Below are positions 23,705 to 32,456 of a DNA stretch of 64,000 bases, in pieces (the first letter of the stretch is position 1; each line of letters begins with the position of its first letter). The translations under genes and the position numbers were made by a program. This stretch comes from Diacronema lutheri. Its lineage: Eukaryota; Haptophyta; Pavlovophyceae; Pavlovales; Pavlovaceae. The notes under the pieces were generated by a model, which was given only the letters and a program-made list of their open reading frames with translations, was not told where the DNA came from and made no database searches. The DNA is taken from contig JAGTXO010000007.1 of assembly GCA_019448385.1 (NCBI GenBank), forward strand, positions 62,001-126,000, in the 5' to 3' direction.

Positions 23705-24528
23705 CGCAGCGCCGAACGCGCGCACGGACACGCGCGCAGCGCGAAGCGAGCGGGGCCGGAAGCGGGCTGGCGGTTCAGGCGAACGCCGTGCGCGGCGCGG
23801 ATCGGGCGCAGAGGGGCGGGTGGCGCGGCCGCGCACCGCCTGCTGCCGTGGATGCGCGCCATGACGGCGAGCACCCACGCGAGCACGATCCCGAGCGCGC
23901 CAAGAAGCGCCGTCGAGATGAAGAGCTCCGGCGGGAGCAGCGGCAGTTGCTTTGCGTTGCCCGCGATGCCCGAGATGATCGCGCCGAGGACGGCGATGCC
24001 GCCGATGCCCGCGCCGAGCTTCTCGCCCCACAGCGCGATCCGTGGCGCGTACGTCTTGAGCGCGATCCCGAACGCCGTCGGGACGATCGTGAGGGCGAGC
24101 GTCTTGACAACCTCCATGAACGGCACCGCCGAGTCAGGTGCGAGCAAGAAGAGGGCTAGCGGCATGCTGCCGAACGCGATCAGGTTGGAGAGCACCGTCA
24201 GAGTGATCGAGAGGGACATGGAGCCGCGCGAGAAGTAGGAGAACACGTTGGACATCGAGCCGCCGGGCGTGCACGCGACGAGCGCGAGGCCGAGCAGGCC
24301 GTCGCCCTTGATCTTGAGCGACGCTGCAAGCCCGTACGCGATCAGCGGCATCCCGAGCACCTGCGCGAACAGGCCCACGCCGACGGCGAGCGGCCGGCGC
24401 ATGTTGTCGCGCAGGTCCATCACGGTGACCGTGCAGCCGAGGCCGGCCTGCACGGCGACGAGCATGATTGTCGAGAGCGTTGCCGTGATGCTCGCGACGA
24501 AGTCGGGGTCTGAAAGGTCGACGGCCAT
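23234..24528 (-). CDS. Bile-acid:sodium symporter (BASS/SBF) family transporter
   Basis: A 370-residue polytopic membrane protein in two exons (24528-23837 and 23654-23234). Several hydrophobic helices are visible, with the family's GCTVTVMDLRDNMRRP segment after TM1, GLFAQVLGMPLIAYG, the ion-site motif CTPGGSMSNVFSYFSRGSMS, and on the second exon ITLCIETGVQNLAL followed by two more helices. In plants and algae this family carries organic anions such as pyruvate, 2-keto acids or sulfate-linked compounds with Na+; the substrate here is unknown. The C-terminal ~90 residues are Ala/Pro-rich and probably cytosolic. The intron ends in a C-rich tract on the coding strand (38 consecutive G on the + strand, 23667-23704) just before the acceptor. 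Confidence 0.88.
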
Positions 24529-24775
24529 GGTCGCGCACTCGTTGCCTCACGGGTCGTTGACGTGCGTGTGGTCGCGCGCGCCGGAGTGATTTAGGTGGCG
24601 TCCGGCTCGCTTTTCGCCTTCGCGCCGAAAGTTGCCACTGTTACGAGTGCGACGGGGCGTGAAACGTTTTCGCCCGAAGAACGACCTCACACCGTCACAC
24701 GGTCACACCCAGAAGGGCGAAGGCCGACGGCTGACGGCTCTCCCGCACGACCCACACCGCACGACGCCACGCAAT

Positions 24776-25393
24776 TCACGCGCAATATTCCATCCGCCCT
24801 TCGACCATTCGTTTGGTCCCGTACCTTGCGACGGGCGCCTCCTCAATCGCCACGTGGCGGCGCGGCTGCACGGGCCGAGCGACGGCCTCGAAGCCAAAAA
24901 TGCCACCCGCCTGCGACGGGCGGTTCGGGTCGCTGCGGGCGCGTGTGACAGCGACCGCCAATCGTGCGTCCTGCTCGGCCGGTGCACGCTCGCTCAGCCC
25001 ATCGAACGCGCCGCCAAAAATTGGGTTGGTGCGCGCGGTGCTCGGACGCTCCGCCCGCGCCGGCTCGTCGCGTGAGAGCACTGCGGGCTGGTCAAAGGAA
25101 AAGCTTAGCTGCGAGATCTGCGCGCGACTGCTGCCTGCGGCGCGCGCGCGGCCCGTCGACGGCGGCGGCGCCGGGGTAGACTCGTGGGCAAAGTCGAAGA
25201 TTGCGCTCGACGCGTTGCGCTCTGCGAACGACGCCGCGGCGCCCTCGGCGCGCGGCTGCTTCGCCGTTGGCGGGCGGAGCGGCAGATTTGCCGTCTCCTC
25301 GCCAAAGAAGATCTGCGAGACTCCACCGGTGCTGCTGCCCGCGCGGCGCTCCAGATGGTGGTGGCGCGGCTTGTATCCGTCGTCGTGCTGCAT
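24776..25393 (-). CDS. Uncharacterised protein with repeated IFxF/FG motifs
   Basis: A 205-residue protein starting MQHDDGYKPRHHH. It is low in predicted structure and contains repeated short motifs of the form S-x-x-I-F/L-F/S-F: SQIFFGEE, SSAIFDF, SQLSFSFD, TNPIFGG and GGIFGFE. This spacing recalls microtubule-associated Jupiter/HN1 or SPIRAL1-like proteins, but the resemblance is weak and I do not assign a family. The frame is open further upstream only through a non-ATG codon, so the ATG at 25393 is used. It lies between the BASS gene and a coiled-coil gene, all on the minus strand. Confidence 0.55.
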   Translation of the reverse strand: MQHDDGYKPRHHHLERRAGSSTGGVSQIFFGEETANLPLRPPTAKQPRAEGAAASFAERNASSAIFDFAHESTPAPPPSTGRARAAGSSRAQISQLSFSFDQPAVLSRDEPARAERPSTARTNPIFGGAFDGLSERAPAEQDARLAVAVTRARSDPNRPSQAGGIFGFEAVARPVQPRRHVAIEEAPVARYGTKRMVEGRMEYCA

Positions 25394-25474
25394 CGTCAAA
25401 ATCTTTCGAATTCCGTTCACCCGTCCAAAATAGTGAAACGGCTACGCGCGTGCGAGTCGCGAGCCGCGCGCCGC

Positions 25475-26902
25475 TCACGCGCGCGGGACACCGTGCAGCT
25501 CGTCAAGCAGCGAGCGCAGCTCGGCCGACGCTGCGGCTGCGCGCGACGCCGCATCCTCACGCGCGCGCGGCGACGCGGATGCGGCGCGACGCGCTCGCGC
25601 CGCGCTGAGCGGCGGCGAGCGCACGGCGCTCCCGGACGGCGAGTCCGACGGCGAGGGAGGGCCGCGCGCTGCCGGCACGGCGGGTGCCGCGCCGCGAGCG
25701 CGCGCGCGCGCCGCAGCCCCGGCCGCAGCCCCGCCGTGCGCGCGCGGCGCCGGCGCACGAGGCCGCACAGCAGCGCCGGAGCGCAAGGACAACGATGCCG
25801 ACGCGCGGGCGAGCCCGGCGCGCTCCGTCGCTGCGCCCGCACGCGCGAGGCGAGCGGGCGGCGCGGCCGCGCTCGGCGCGCGCGCGCGGGCGCTCGCCGG
25901 CCGGCCCGACGCACGCGCCGCAGACGGGATGAGCTCAGAAGGTGCGCTGCAGCCCACAGTGGCGCACGGCGCGGCGTCCGCGCCACCGCCGCGCACGGCG
26001 TACGCCGCACCGTCCGCGCCGGCGAGCGCCTCGACCACGCGCGCGAGTACGCCCAGCCGTTGCGCGTGCAGCGCGCCATTTGCTCGGATTCGCTCGTCAA
26101 GGCGGAGCTCTGCCAGCGCGAGCGCGCGCTCGAGCGCGTCAAGGCGCAGCTCGAGCGCGTCGAACACAGGCCCATCGGCCGTGCCAATGTCGCGCGCCTC
26201 GCGCTCTCCCGAGCCGCCGCCGCCCTCAACCACGACCGCACGCGGCGCGCCGGCCGTCGCCGCCGCCGCCGCCGCCTTGGCCTCGCGCACTCCGCCCGCG
26301 ACGATGCCGACGATGCGTTGCTCCATGTCGGTCATCGCGTCCTCGATGACGGAAGCGCGCTCCTCCGCGACGCGGCGCTCGCGCGCGCACTCGCGCTCGA
26401 CGGTGTGGAGACGCTCCTCGAGCGCGTCGAGTTGCCTACGTAGTGCGCCCACCGTCCGCTCGTGCGCGCTCTGCTCATCCGCCAGCCGCCGGTCCGCGAG
26501 CGCGGCGCGCGAGCGCGCCTCGGCCTCTCTCGCGCCCAAGTTGCCCACGTCCGAGGCGAGGCGGTCGAGCTCGCGCTGCGCGCGCTCCAGCCCGTCACCC
26601 TGCGTGCGCACGAGCGTGATCATCTCACGTACCTCGCGCGCGAGGCCCGCGCCGTCCTGCTCCGCGCGCCGCTCGCGCCCGTCGACGGCGGCCTCGACGG
26701 CGCGCGCGAGCCGCACGCTGCCGAGCACGTTCTCGTCCGTCTCCGCCATGCGCCGCTCGAGCTCGGCGAGGCGCTGCTGGAAAGACGCGGCATTGAGCGC
26801 GGCGCTTGTCATCCGCTCGAGCTGCACCTCAAGGAAGGCCGAGTATTCGTTCCGGTCGGCGGGCGTGCCCATCGACCTCACAGGGCCCGATTTTGGCGCC
26901 AT
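25475..26902 (-). CDS. Coiled-coil protein with disordered C-terminus
   Basis: A 475-residue intronless protein. Residues ~15-200 form heptad-rich helices (for example LERRMAETDENVLGSVRLAR, then LRRQLDALEERLHTVERE), with a second helical block near 245-300 (LELRLDALERALALAE). The last ~170 residues are Ala/Arg/Pro/Ser-rich and look disordered, and the final 20 (AELRSLLDELHGV) may be a short helix. No catalytic domain is seen. The start codon is 143 bp from the divergent TBL1 start. It may be structural or scaffold; no family recognised. Confidence 0.6.
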   Translation of the reverse strand: MAPKSGPVRSMGTPADRNEYSAFLEVQLERMTSAALNAASFQQRLAELERRMAETDENVLGSVRLARAVEAAVDGRERRAEQDGAGLAREVREMITLVRTQGDGLERAQRELDRLASDVGNLGAREAEARSRAALADRRLADEQSAHERTVGALRRQLDALEERLHTVERECARERRVAEERASVIEDAMTDMEQRIVGIVAGGVREAKAAAAAATAGAPRAVVVEGGGGSGEREARDIGTADGPVFDALELRLDALERALALAELRLDERIRANGALHAQRLGVLARVVEALAGADGAAYAVRGGGADAAPCATVGCSAPSELIPSAARASGRPASARARAPSAAAPPARLARAGAATERAGLARASASLSLRSGAAVRPRAPAPRAHGGAAAGAAARARARGAAPAVPAARGPPSPSDSPSGSAVRSPPLSAARARRAASASPRAREDAASRAAAASAELRSLLDELHGVPRA

Positions 26903-27045
26903 CGCGCTCAGTCCGGGAGTCGCAAGGTAGCGGCTGCCGGACAGCAGCTTTTTGTCGAGTTTTGGCCCAGCGCAGCCGCGCTGCCGCGCAAGGAGGGAGA
27001 GGAACTCGGGGGCGGGGCTGACGCGCCTGGGGCGCTCGCCGCCGG
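26903..27045. promoter_or_regulatory. 143-bp divergent spacer, coiled-coil gene / TBL1
   Basis: Outward-facing start codons share this spacer. It is less GC-rich than the coding sequence around it and includes a short T-rich stretch (about 26945-26960). No certain element. Confidence 0.4.
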
Positions 27046-29665
27046 ATGGCGACGACGCTGGTGACGTCGGACGAGATCAACTACTTGATCTACCGCTACT
27101 TGCAGGAGTCGGGCACGCGCCGCGCCGCCGCTCCGCCCGGGCGAGGCCCAGTGCTGCGCGGCTGAGCGCGCGCGCGCGCGCCGCGCCGCCCCGCGCGCGT
27201 GTCGCCCCGCTCGCGCGCGTGCGCGCGCGTTCTCAGGCTTCCAGCACACGGCGTTCACATTCGGCATGGAGGCGAACATCGCCAAGTCGAACGTGAACAC
27301 GGCCAGCGTGCCGCCCGGCGCTCTCGTCTCCTTCCTCCAGAAGGGGCTGCAATACACGGAGCTCGAGCAGGCGGTCGACGCGGTGCGCGCGGCGCGCGGC
27401 GCGCGCGCGGCGCGCGTCGGACGCGCGGTTGGACACCGCGGCATGCCGGCGCGGTCGCGCGGATCGGAGTGGACTGCGCGCGCGCGCTCGACGCACACCG
27501 GCTGGCAAATGCCTGCGCGCGCCGGCCGCATGGCGCGTCGCGCCGTGCGGCTGGCGAGCGGCGCTCGCTCGAGCGCCGCTCGCAGCGCCGCGTGGCGAGC
27601 AGGCTGGCGCGCGCGCGGGCTCGTTTGCTATGCGCAGCCGCGAGCCTTTGGCCCGCCGCCCCGAGCGCGCACCACGCCCCGCCTTCGCGTCGAGCGCCGC
27701 CAGCCGCGTCGCGCCCCGGCGCGGCGCGGCGCGGGGCGGGGCGGCGGCCGAGCGCCGCAGGGCTGCGCGCCGATCGCACGCCTCGCACGTGCCATCGCCT
27801 CGCCGCGCTCGCCGATCGCGCGCCTCGCCTTCACGCGTCGTCATCGCCGGCAATCTGCCCGTGCCCCCCCCCCCCCTGCCCCTGCCCCTGCCCCCCCCCC
27901 CCCCCCCCCGCCCCCAGAGGGGCGATGAGGTCTTGTATGACGAGCCGCTCTCTCTGCTCAACACGGCGCCCGCGCGCTCGGTCGTCAAGCGCGAACGAGC
28001 GAGCGGCGGCGGCGCGGACGGGAAGGGTTCCATGGACGTCGACGGCGATATTGGCGAGGCGGCGCACGCGCGCGGCAACAGCATGGGCGTCGGCGGTGGC
28101 GGCGGCGGGGCGCGGAGCGCGCAGGGCGGCGGTGATAACGGCGGCGTGCTCGTCTCGGACGACGAGATCTTGCACCTGGCGGGGCACTCGTCCGAGGTGT
28201 TCATCTGCGCGTGGTCGCCCACCGCCTCCCTCCTTGCCTCGGGCAGCGGTGATGCAACCGGGCGCATATGGTCCGTGCCCGATGCGCCTGCGAGCTCGGC
28301 GAGCGCGTCGGCGGGCGTCAAGTCCGTTGTGTTGCGCCAGAGCGTGCCGCACGAGGACGCGCGCGGCAAGGACGTGACGACGCTCGACTGGGCGCCAAAC
28401 GGCACGCAGCTCGCCACCGGCTCGTCCGACGGGCGCGCGCGCATTTGGAGCAATGGCGGCGAGTTGCAACTGACGCTCGGCGGCCATGGCGGCGTGGCGG
28501 CGAGCGCGGCCGCCGGCGGCGCGCCCGTGTCGCACGTGGGCCCCATCTTTGCGCTCAAGTGGAATCACTCGTGCACGCTCCTCCTTTCTGGCTCCGTCGA
28601 TAAGACCGCGATCGTCTGGGACGCCGCCACCGGCGCGGTCCGGCAGCAGTTCCGGCTGCACACGGCGCCGATGCTCGACGTCGACTGGCGCGACGACGAC
28701 ACGTTCGCCACGTGCTCGACGGACAAGCAGGTGCTCGTGTGCCGGCTTGGCGAGAGCGACGCGTACCGCACCTTCAGCGGGCACACGGACGAGGTGAACT
28801 GCGTCAAGTGGGGCGCGCGCGGCCGGTTGCTTGCGTCGTGCTCGGACGATTGCACCGCGCGGCTGTGGTCGGTTGAGCACGCCAAATGCGTGCACACGCT
28901 CTCCGCGCACACGAAGGAGCTCTACACCATCAAGTGGAGCCCCGTGCGCGCAGCTCGCTCGATGCACGCGAGCACGCGTGCGGGGCGCGCTCACGCCCTC
29001 ACGCCATCACGCCATCACGCCCTCACGCCATCACGCCATCACGCCCTCACGCCCTCACGCCATCACGCCCTCACGCCATCACGCCATCACGCGCTCACGC
29101 GCTCACGCCATCACGCCATCACGCCCTTACGCGCTCACGCGCGCGGCGCCCGCCGCCCCGTACGTCGCGCCTCAGGAGAATTGCGCGCGAGGCGTGCAGC
29201 AGCTTGCCAGTGCGTCGCTTGACGGCACGGTGCGGCTGTGGGACGTGGAGAGGGGCGTGTGCGCCGCGACGTTGGACAGGCATAGCGAAGCCGTCTACTC
29301 CATCGCCTTCTCGCCCAACGGCGAGCTGCTCGCCTCGGGCTCGCGGGATAAATCGTTGCACATTTGGGATTTGAGGGTGCGTCGCTGCGCATCGCTCGCA
29401 CGCAGCGGACGGCACGCGCGCGAGGCCTGCGGCGCACCCTCAAATCCCAAATGTGTCACGATAAATCCCACGAGGCCTGCGGCGCGCGCGCGTTGTCTCA
29501 CGCGCTTGCCGCGCGACCGTGCGGGCACGCCATCAGGATGGGTGCGTGGTCAAGTCGTACAAGGGGAGCGGCGGCATCTACGAGGTCTGCTGGAACAGAC
29601 AGGGCACGCAGGTTGCAGCGTGCTTCTCAAACAACAATCTCGTCGTGATGGACCTGCGCACCTGA
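27046..29665 (+). CDS. TBL1: TBL1-like LisH-WD40 corepressor subunit
   Basis: A 522-residue protein in five exons: 27046-27112, 27237-27382, 27918-28943, 29176-29376, 29537-29665; phases all agree. Residues ~6-33 form a LisH motif ([19 protein letters not shown]), followed by [10 protein letters not shown] and the F-box-like [14 protein letters not shown] variable linker then leads to WD40 blades beginning [13 protein letters not shown] and including [48 protein letters not shown] and [12 protein letters not shown]. This order is that of TBL1/TBL1XR1, the F-box/WD40 component of NCoR/SMRT-type corepressor and HDAC complexes. Intron 1 starts GC (27113), a GC-AG intron. The donor of intron 4 lies inside a fold-back (see 29345-29469). 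Confidence 0.93.
28993..29135 (+). repeat. 8-bp tandem array in TBL1 intron 3
   Basis: About 17 copies of TCACGCCA/TCACGCCC with minor variants fill the middle of the intron 28944-29175. Confidence 0.85.
29345..29469. repeat. Inverted repeat covering the TBL1 exon 4 donor site
   Basis: 29345-29390 (end of exon 4 and start of intron 4) is repeated in inverted orientation at 29425-29469 inside the intron. The core (29359-29381 against 29433-29455) is a perfect 23-bp match, with good similarity on both sides and a ~51-nt loop. The GT donor at 29377 lies within the stem. Confidence 0.9.
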
Positions 29666-29941
29666 GGCGACGCACGGGCGGCGCCGGCGCGCGCGGCCGG
29701 GCGGCTGCGAGGGCTGGACCGCCGAGGAAGGGGACGTAGGAGGGTGGCGCTGGCAACCAGACTGTCGCTGGCTCCGTCAGCGCGACAGCGCGGTTGCGCA
29801 CGGCCGTCTTCGTTGACCCACACTCCGAGCGTCCCGACAGTCCAAAACTCCCCGACAGACCAGAATTCCGCTTTGGGTGGGTGTCACGAGTTCGTGCCCC
29901 ACCCACCGGTGTGAGAAGTTCGAAGAGCGAAGCGAAGAACA

Positions 29942-32170
29942 ATGCCCGGCACATCCGTGTGCGTGATCGGCGCGGGGCCGTCGGGCCTCGTCGCGGCCAA
30001 GCTGCTCGGCGAGCGCGAGTACGACGTGACCGTCTTCGAGGCGGGCAGCGAGATTGGCGGCACGTTTGCCAACAAGACGTACGAGGACGGCCGGCTCGTC
30101 TCGTCCAAGTACCTGACGCCGTTCTCCGACTTGCGGATGGACGAGCATATGGGCGGTGCGGCCAACCACCCGACGGTGGCCTCGTACCTCGAGTACTTGC
30201 GCCGGTACTGCGACGCGTTTGCGCTTTGGCCGCTCCTGCGCTTCGGCCACGCCGTCGAGGCCGTGCGCGCGCTCGGCGGCGACGGCGACGGCTACGCCGT
30301 GCGCGTGCGCGCGCCTGACGGACGCATCGAGGAGCGCACGTTCGACCTAGTCGCAGTGTGCTCGGGCCTGCACAACGTGCCGCGCGTGCCGACGATCCCG
30401 GGCCTCGACACGTTCACCGGCGAGGTCTTCCACTCCTCCGCCTACCGTCGCAAGGAGACGTTCCGCGGCAAGCGCGTAGTGATCGTCGGCACGGGAGAGA
30501 CCGCGATGGACCTCGTCTTCCACGCGGTGCAGGTGGCGGAGACGGTGACGCTCTCGGTGCGCCGCGGCTTCCTCTCCGTGCCCGCCGAGGGCTGGGGTGG
30601 CGTGCCCCTCGACACGATCATCACCAACGCGTTCGAGCATTCGCACGAGCACCCGCTCGCCACGCGCTGGCGGCTCAAGTGGCGCGTGACGACGCTCGTG
30701 ATCCGGCTCATGTTTGTGCTCTCGACGGGCACGTCGCGCGGGTACAACCAGTGGGCGGGCACGACCTGGCCGATCAAGCGCGGCTACCATATCCTCAACA
30801 AGTCGACAGCCGCCATGCCGTACATCAATCGGCCGCTCAAATCCAAATCATGGCTGCGATTCATCTTCAACAAGTTCACCACGCCCTGGCTCGAGCCGAC
30901 GGTGCCCGGCGTCGACTGCCACACCAAGCCGCCCGTCGCGAGCGTGCGCGGCTCGACCATCATCTTTGCCGACGGCTCCGAGCAGGAGGCGGACACGCTC
31001 GTGCTCGCGACGGGATACCGCCAGGCGCGCGCGAGCGCACGAGGGCCGCCGCCGGCCGCCGCGGGCCGCGCCCGCGCACGCCCCGCGCACGCCCTGCACA
31101 CGCCCCGCGCGCGGGCGCTCTCACCGCTCCTGGCCTCGCTTCTCCGGCCCTCCCTTCCCGCGCGCCTTTGCGCGCAGATGTTCCCCTTCTTGGACGCGGA
31201 GAACCTCGCCGCGCCGGGCGCGCGCGCGGCCGCCGGCGTCGTGGACGGCACCGCCAAGCCCCCCGCCGCGAGCGTGCCCAGCAAGCGGCACGCCGCCGCC
31301 GCCGCGCCGCCGCCGCCGCGCGCACCATCGCCGACGAGTCCGGACGCGGGCGCTGCGCCCGCAACGGATGACGCGCTCCGGTCCGGGCCGTCGACCGACC
31401 TCGCGGGCGGCGGCCTGGGCGACTGCGCGACCGGCGCGCGCTCGCCGTGCGCGTGGCGCGACGAGGCGCCTCTGCCGGCGTGGCACTTCACGGTGAGCCC
31501 CAAGCGGCGCAGCCTCGCGTTCATCGGCTTTGTGCGCCCAAACGTCGGTGCGATCCCGCCGATGGCCGAGCTGCAGGTCATGTGGTGGCTGCGTTGCGTT
31601 CAAGGCAAGCTCGCGCGCGAGCCAACGTCCCACGCACACGATCAGAGCTACATGCTCCTCGGGCGCAAGCTGCCCTACGGCGTCGATTATGGCAGCTACA
31701 TGCACGTGCTCGCGGAGGACATTGGCGCCGCGCCGCGCGCGTTCGCGCCCACGTGGCTCGCGCTGCGTCCACGCGTGCTGATCGCGTGGGCGCTCGGCCA
31801 GGCCTACCCGACCTTCTTCAGGCGCGCCGCGCCGCGCCGCGCCGCGCCGCGCCGCGCCGCGCCGCGCCGCGCCGCTTCGCTCGCCGACGCGCCCCCTGCG
31901 CCTTACCCGCCCACCTGCCCGCCCCACCTGCCCGCCCCGCCTGCCCGCCCCGCCAACTGCAGGCTCTCCGGTCCATTCGCCAGCCCCGACCAGTGGGCGG
32001 TCGCGCGCACCGAACTGTGGGGCACGGTCGCACGGCGCGGGCTCGGTTCAAATCTGACGCTCGGCCTGACGGTCGGCTTCTTCGGTATGCTCTCCGGCGC
32101 GCTGTACCTCGTCGACGCGGTGGTGTACGCGGCGATGTTTGTGCCGCGCTGCGTGCGCACCCTCTTGTGA
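29942..32170 (+). CDS. Flavin-containing monooxygenase (FMO-like)
   Basis: A 644-residue FAD/NADPH enzyme in three exons: 29942-31024, 31178-31821, 31963-32170. The N-terminus has the FAD Rossmann motif VIGAGPSGLVAAKLL, then GGTFANKTYEDGRL, YLEYLRRYCDAF, the mid-protein EVFHSSAYRRKETF and the NADPH site VVIVGTGETAMDLV. LVLATGYRQ matches the FATGY motif that links the two binding domains. A hydrophobic C-terminal helix (residues ~610-635, SGALYLVDAVVYAAMFV) probably anchors it to a membrane, as in ER FMOs. The family oxygenates N, S or carbonyl groups; the substrate cannot be read from sequence. Both introns look like GC-AG types (CAG|GCGCGC and AG|GCGCGC donors). The second carries GCGCC and CCCGCC short repeats. 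Confidence 0.87.
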   Translation: MPGTSVCVIGAGPSGLVAAKLLGEREYDVTVFEAGSEIGGTFANKTYEDGRLVSSKYLTPFSDLRMDEHMGGAANHPTVASYLEYLRRYCDAFALWPLLRFGHAVEAVRALGGDGDGYAVRVRAPDGRIEERTFDLVAVCSGLHNVPRVPTIPGLDTFTGEVFHSSAYRRKETFRGKRVVIVGTGETAMDLVFHAVQVAETVTLSVRRGFLSVPAEGWGGVPLDTIITNAFEHSHEHPLATRWRLKWRVTTLVIRLMFVLSTGTSRGYNQWAGTTWPIKRGYHILNKSTAAMPYINRPLKSKSWLRFIFNKFTTPWLEPTVPGVDCHTKPPVASVRGSTIIFADGSEQEADTLVLATGYRQARASARGPPPAAAGRARARPAHALHTPRARALSPLLASLLRPSLPARLCAQMFPFLDAENLAAPGARAAAGVVDGTAKPPAASVPSKRHAAAAAPPPPRAPSPTSPDAGAAPATDDALRSGPSTDLAGGGLGDCATGARSPCAWRDEAPLPAWHFTVSPKRRSLAFIGFVRPNVGAIPPMAELQVMWWLRCVQGKLAREPTSHAHDQSYMLLGRKLPYGVDYGSYMHVLAEDIGAAPRAFAPTWLALRPRVLIAWALGQAYPTFFRRAAPRRAAPRRAAPRRAASLADAPPAPYPPTCPPHLPAPPARPANCRLSGPFASPDQWAVARTELWGTVARRGLGSNLTLGLTVGFFGMLSGALYLVDAVVYAAMFVPRCVRTLL

Positions 32171-32456
32171 GGCCGCCTCGGCGCCGCGGCTGGTCTTGGC
32201 CGCTTGGTTTTTGCAAGCTCTGTGGCACAGTGCGACAGTGAATGATTTTGTTGCAGCCGCCCGGGCCGGGGCCTGACGGCGGACGGGCAAGTGAGCGAGC
32301 GCGCTGCGGCCCAGTCTGAGTTGCGTGCGCGGCACCGCATTGTCCGTCAGCCCCGCGCACTGCTCTCTGCAGACCTTCACGTTCTTCACTTCCTCTTTCC
32401 GGCTTACCCAGCCAGACTAATCAGGATCCTCCTCGGTCTCTTCGTGCAACGGCGCG

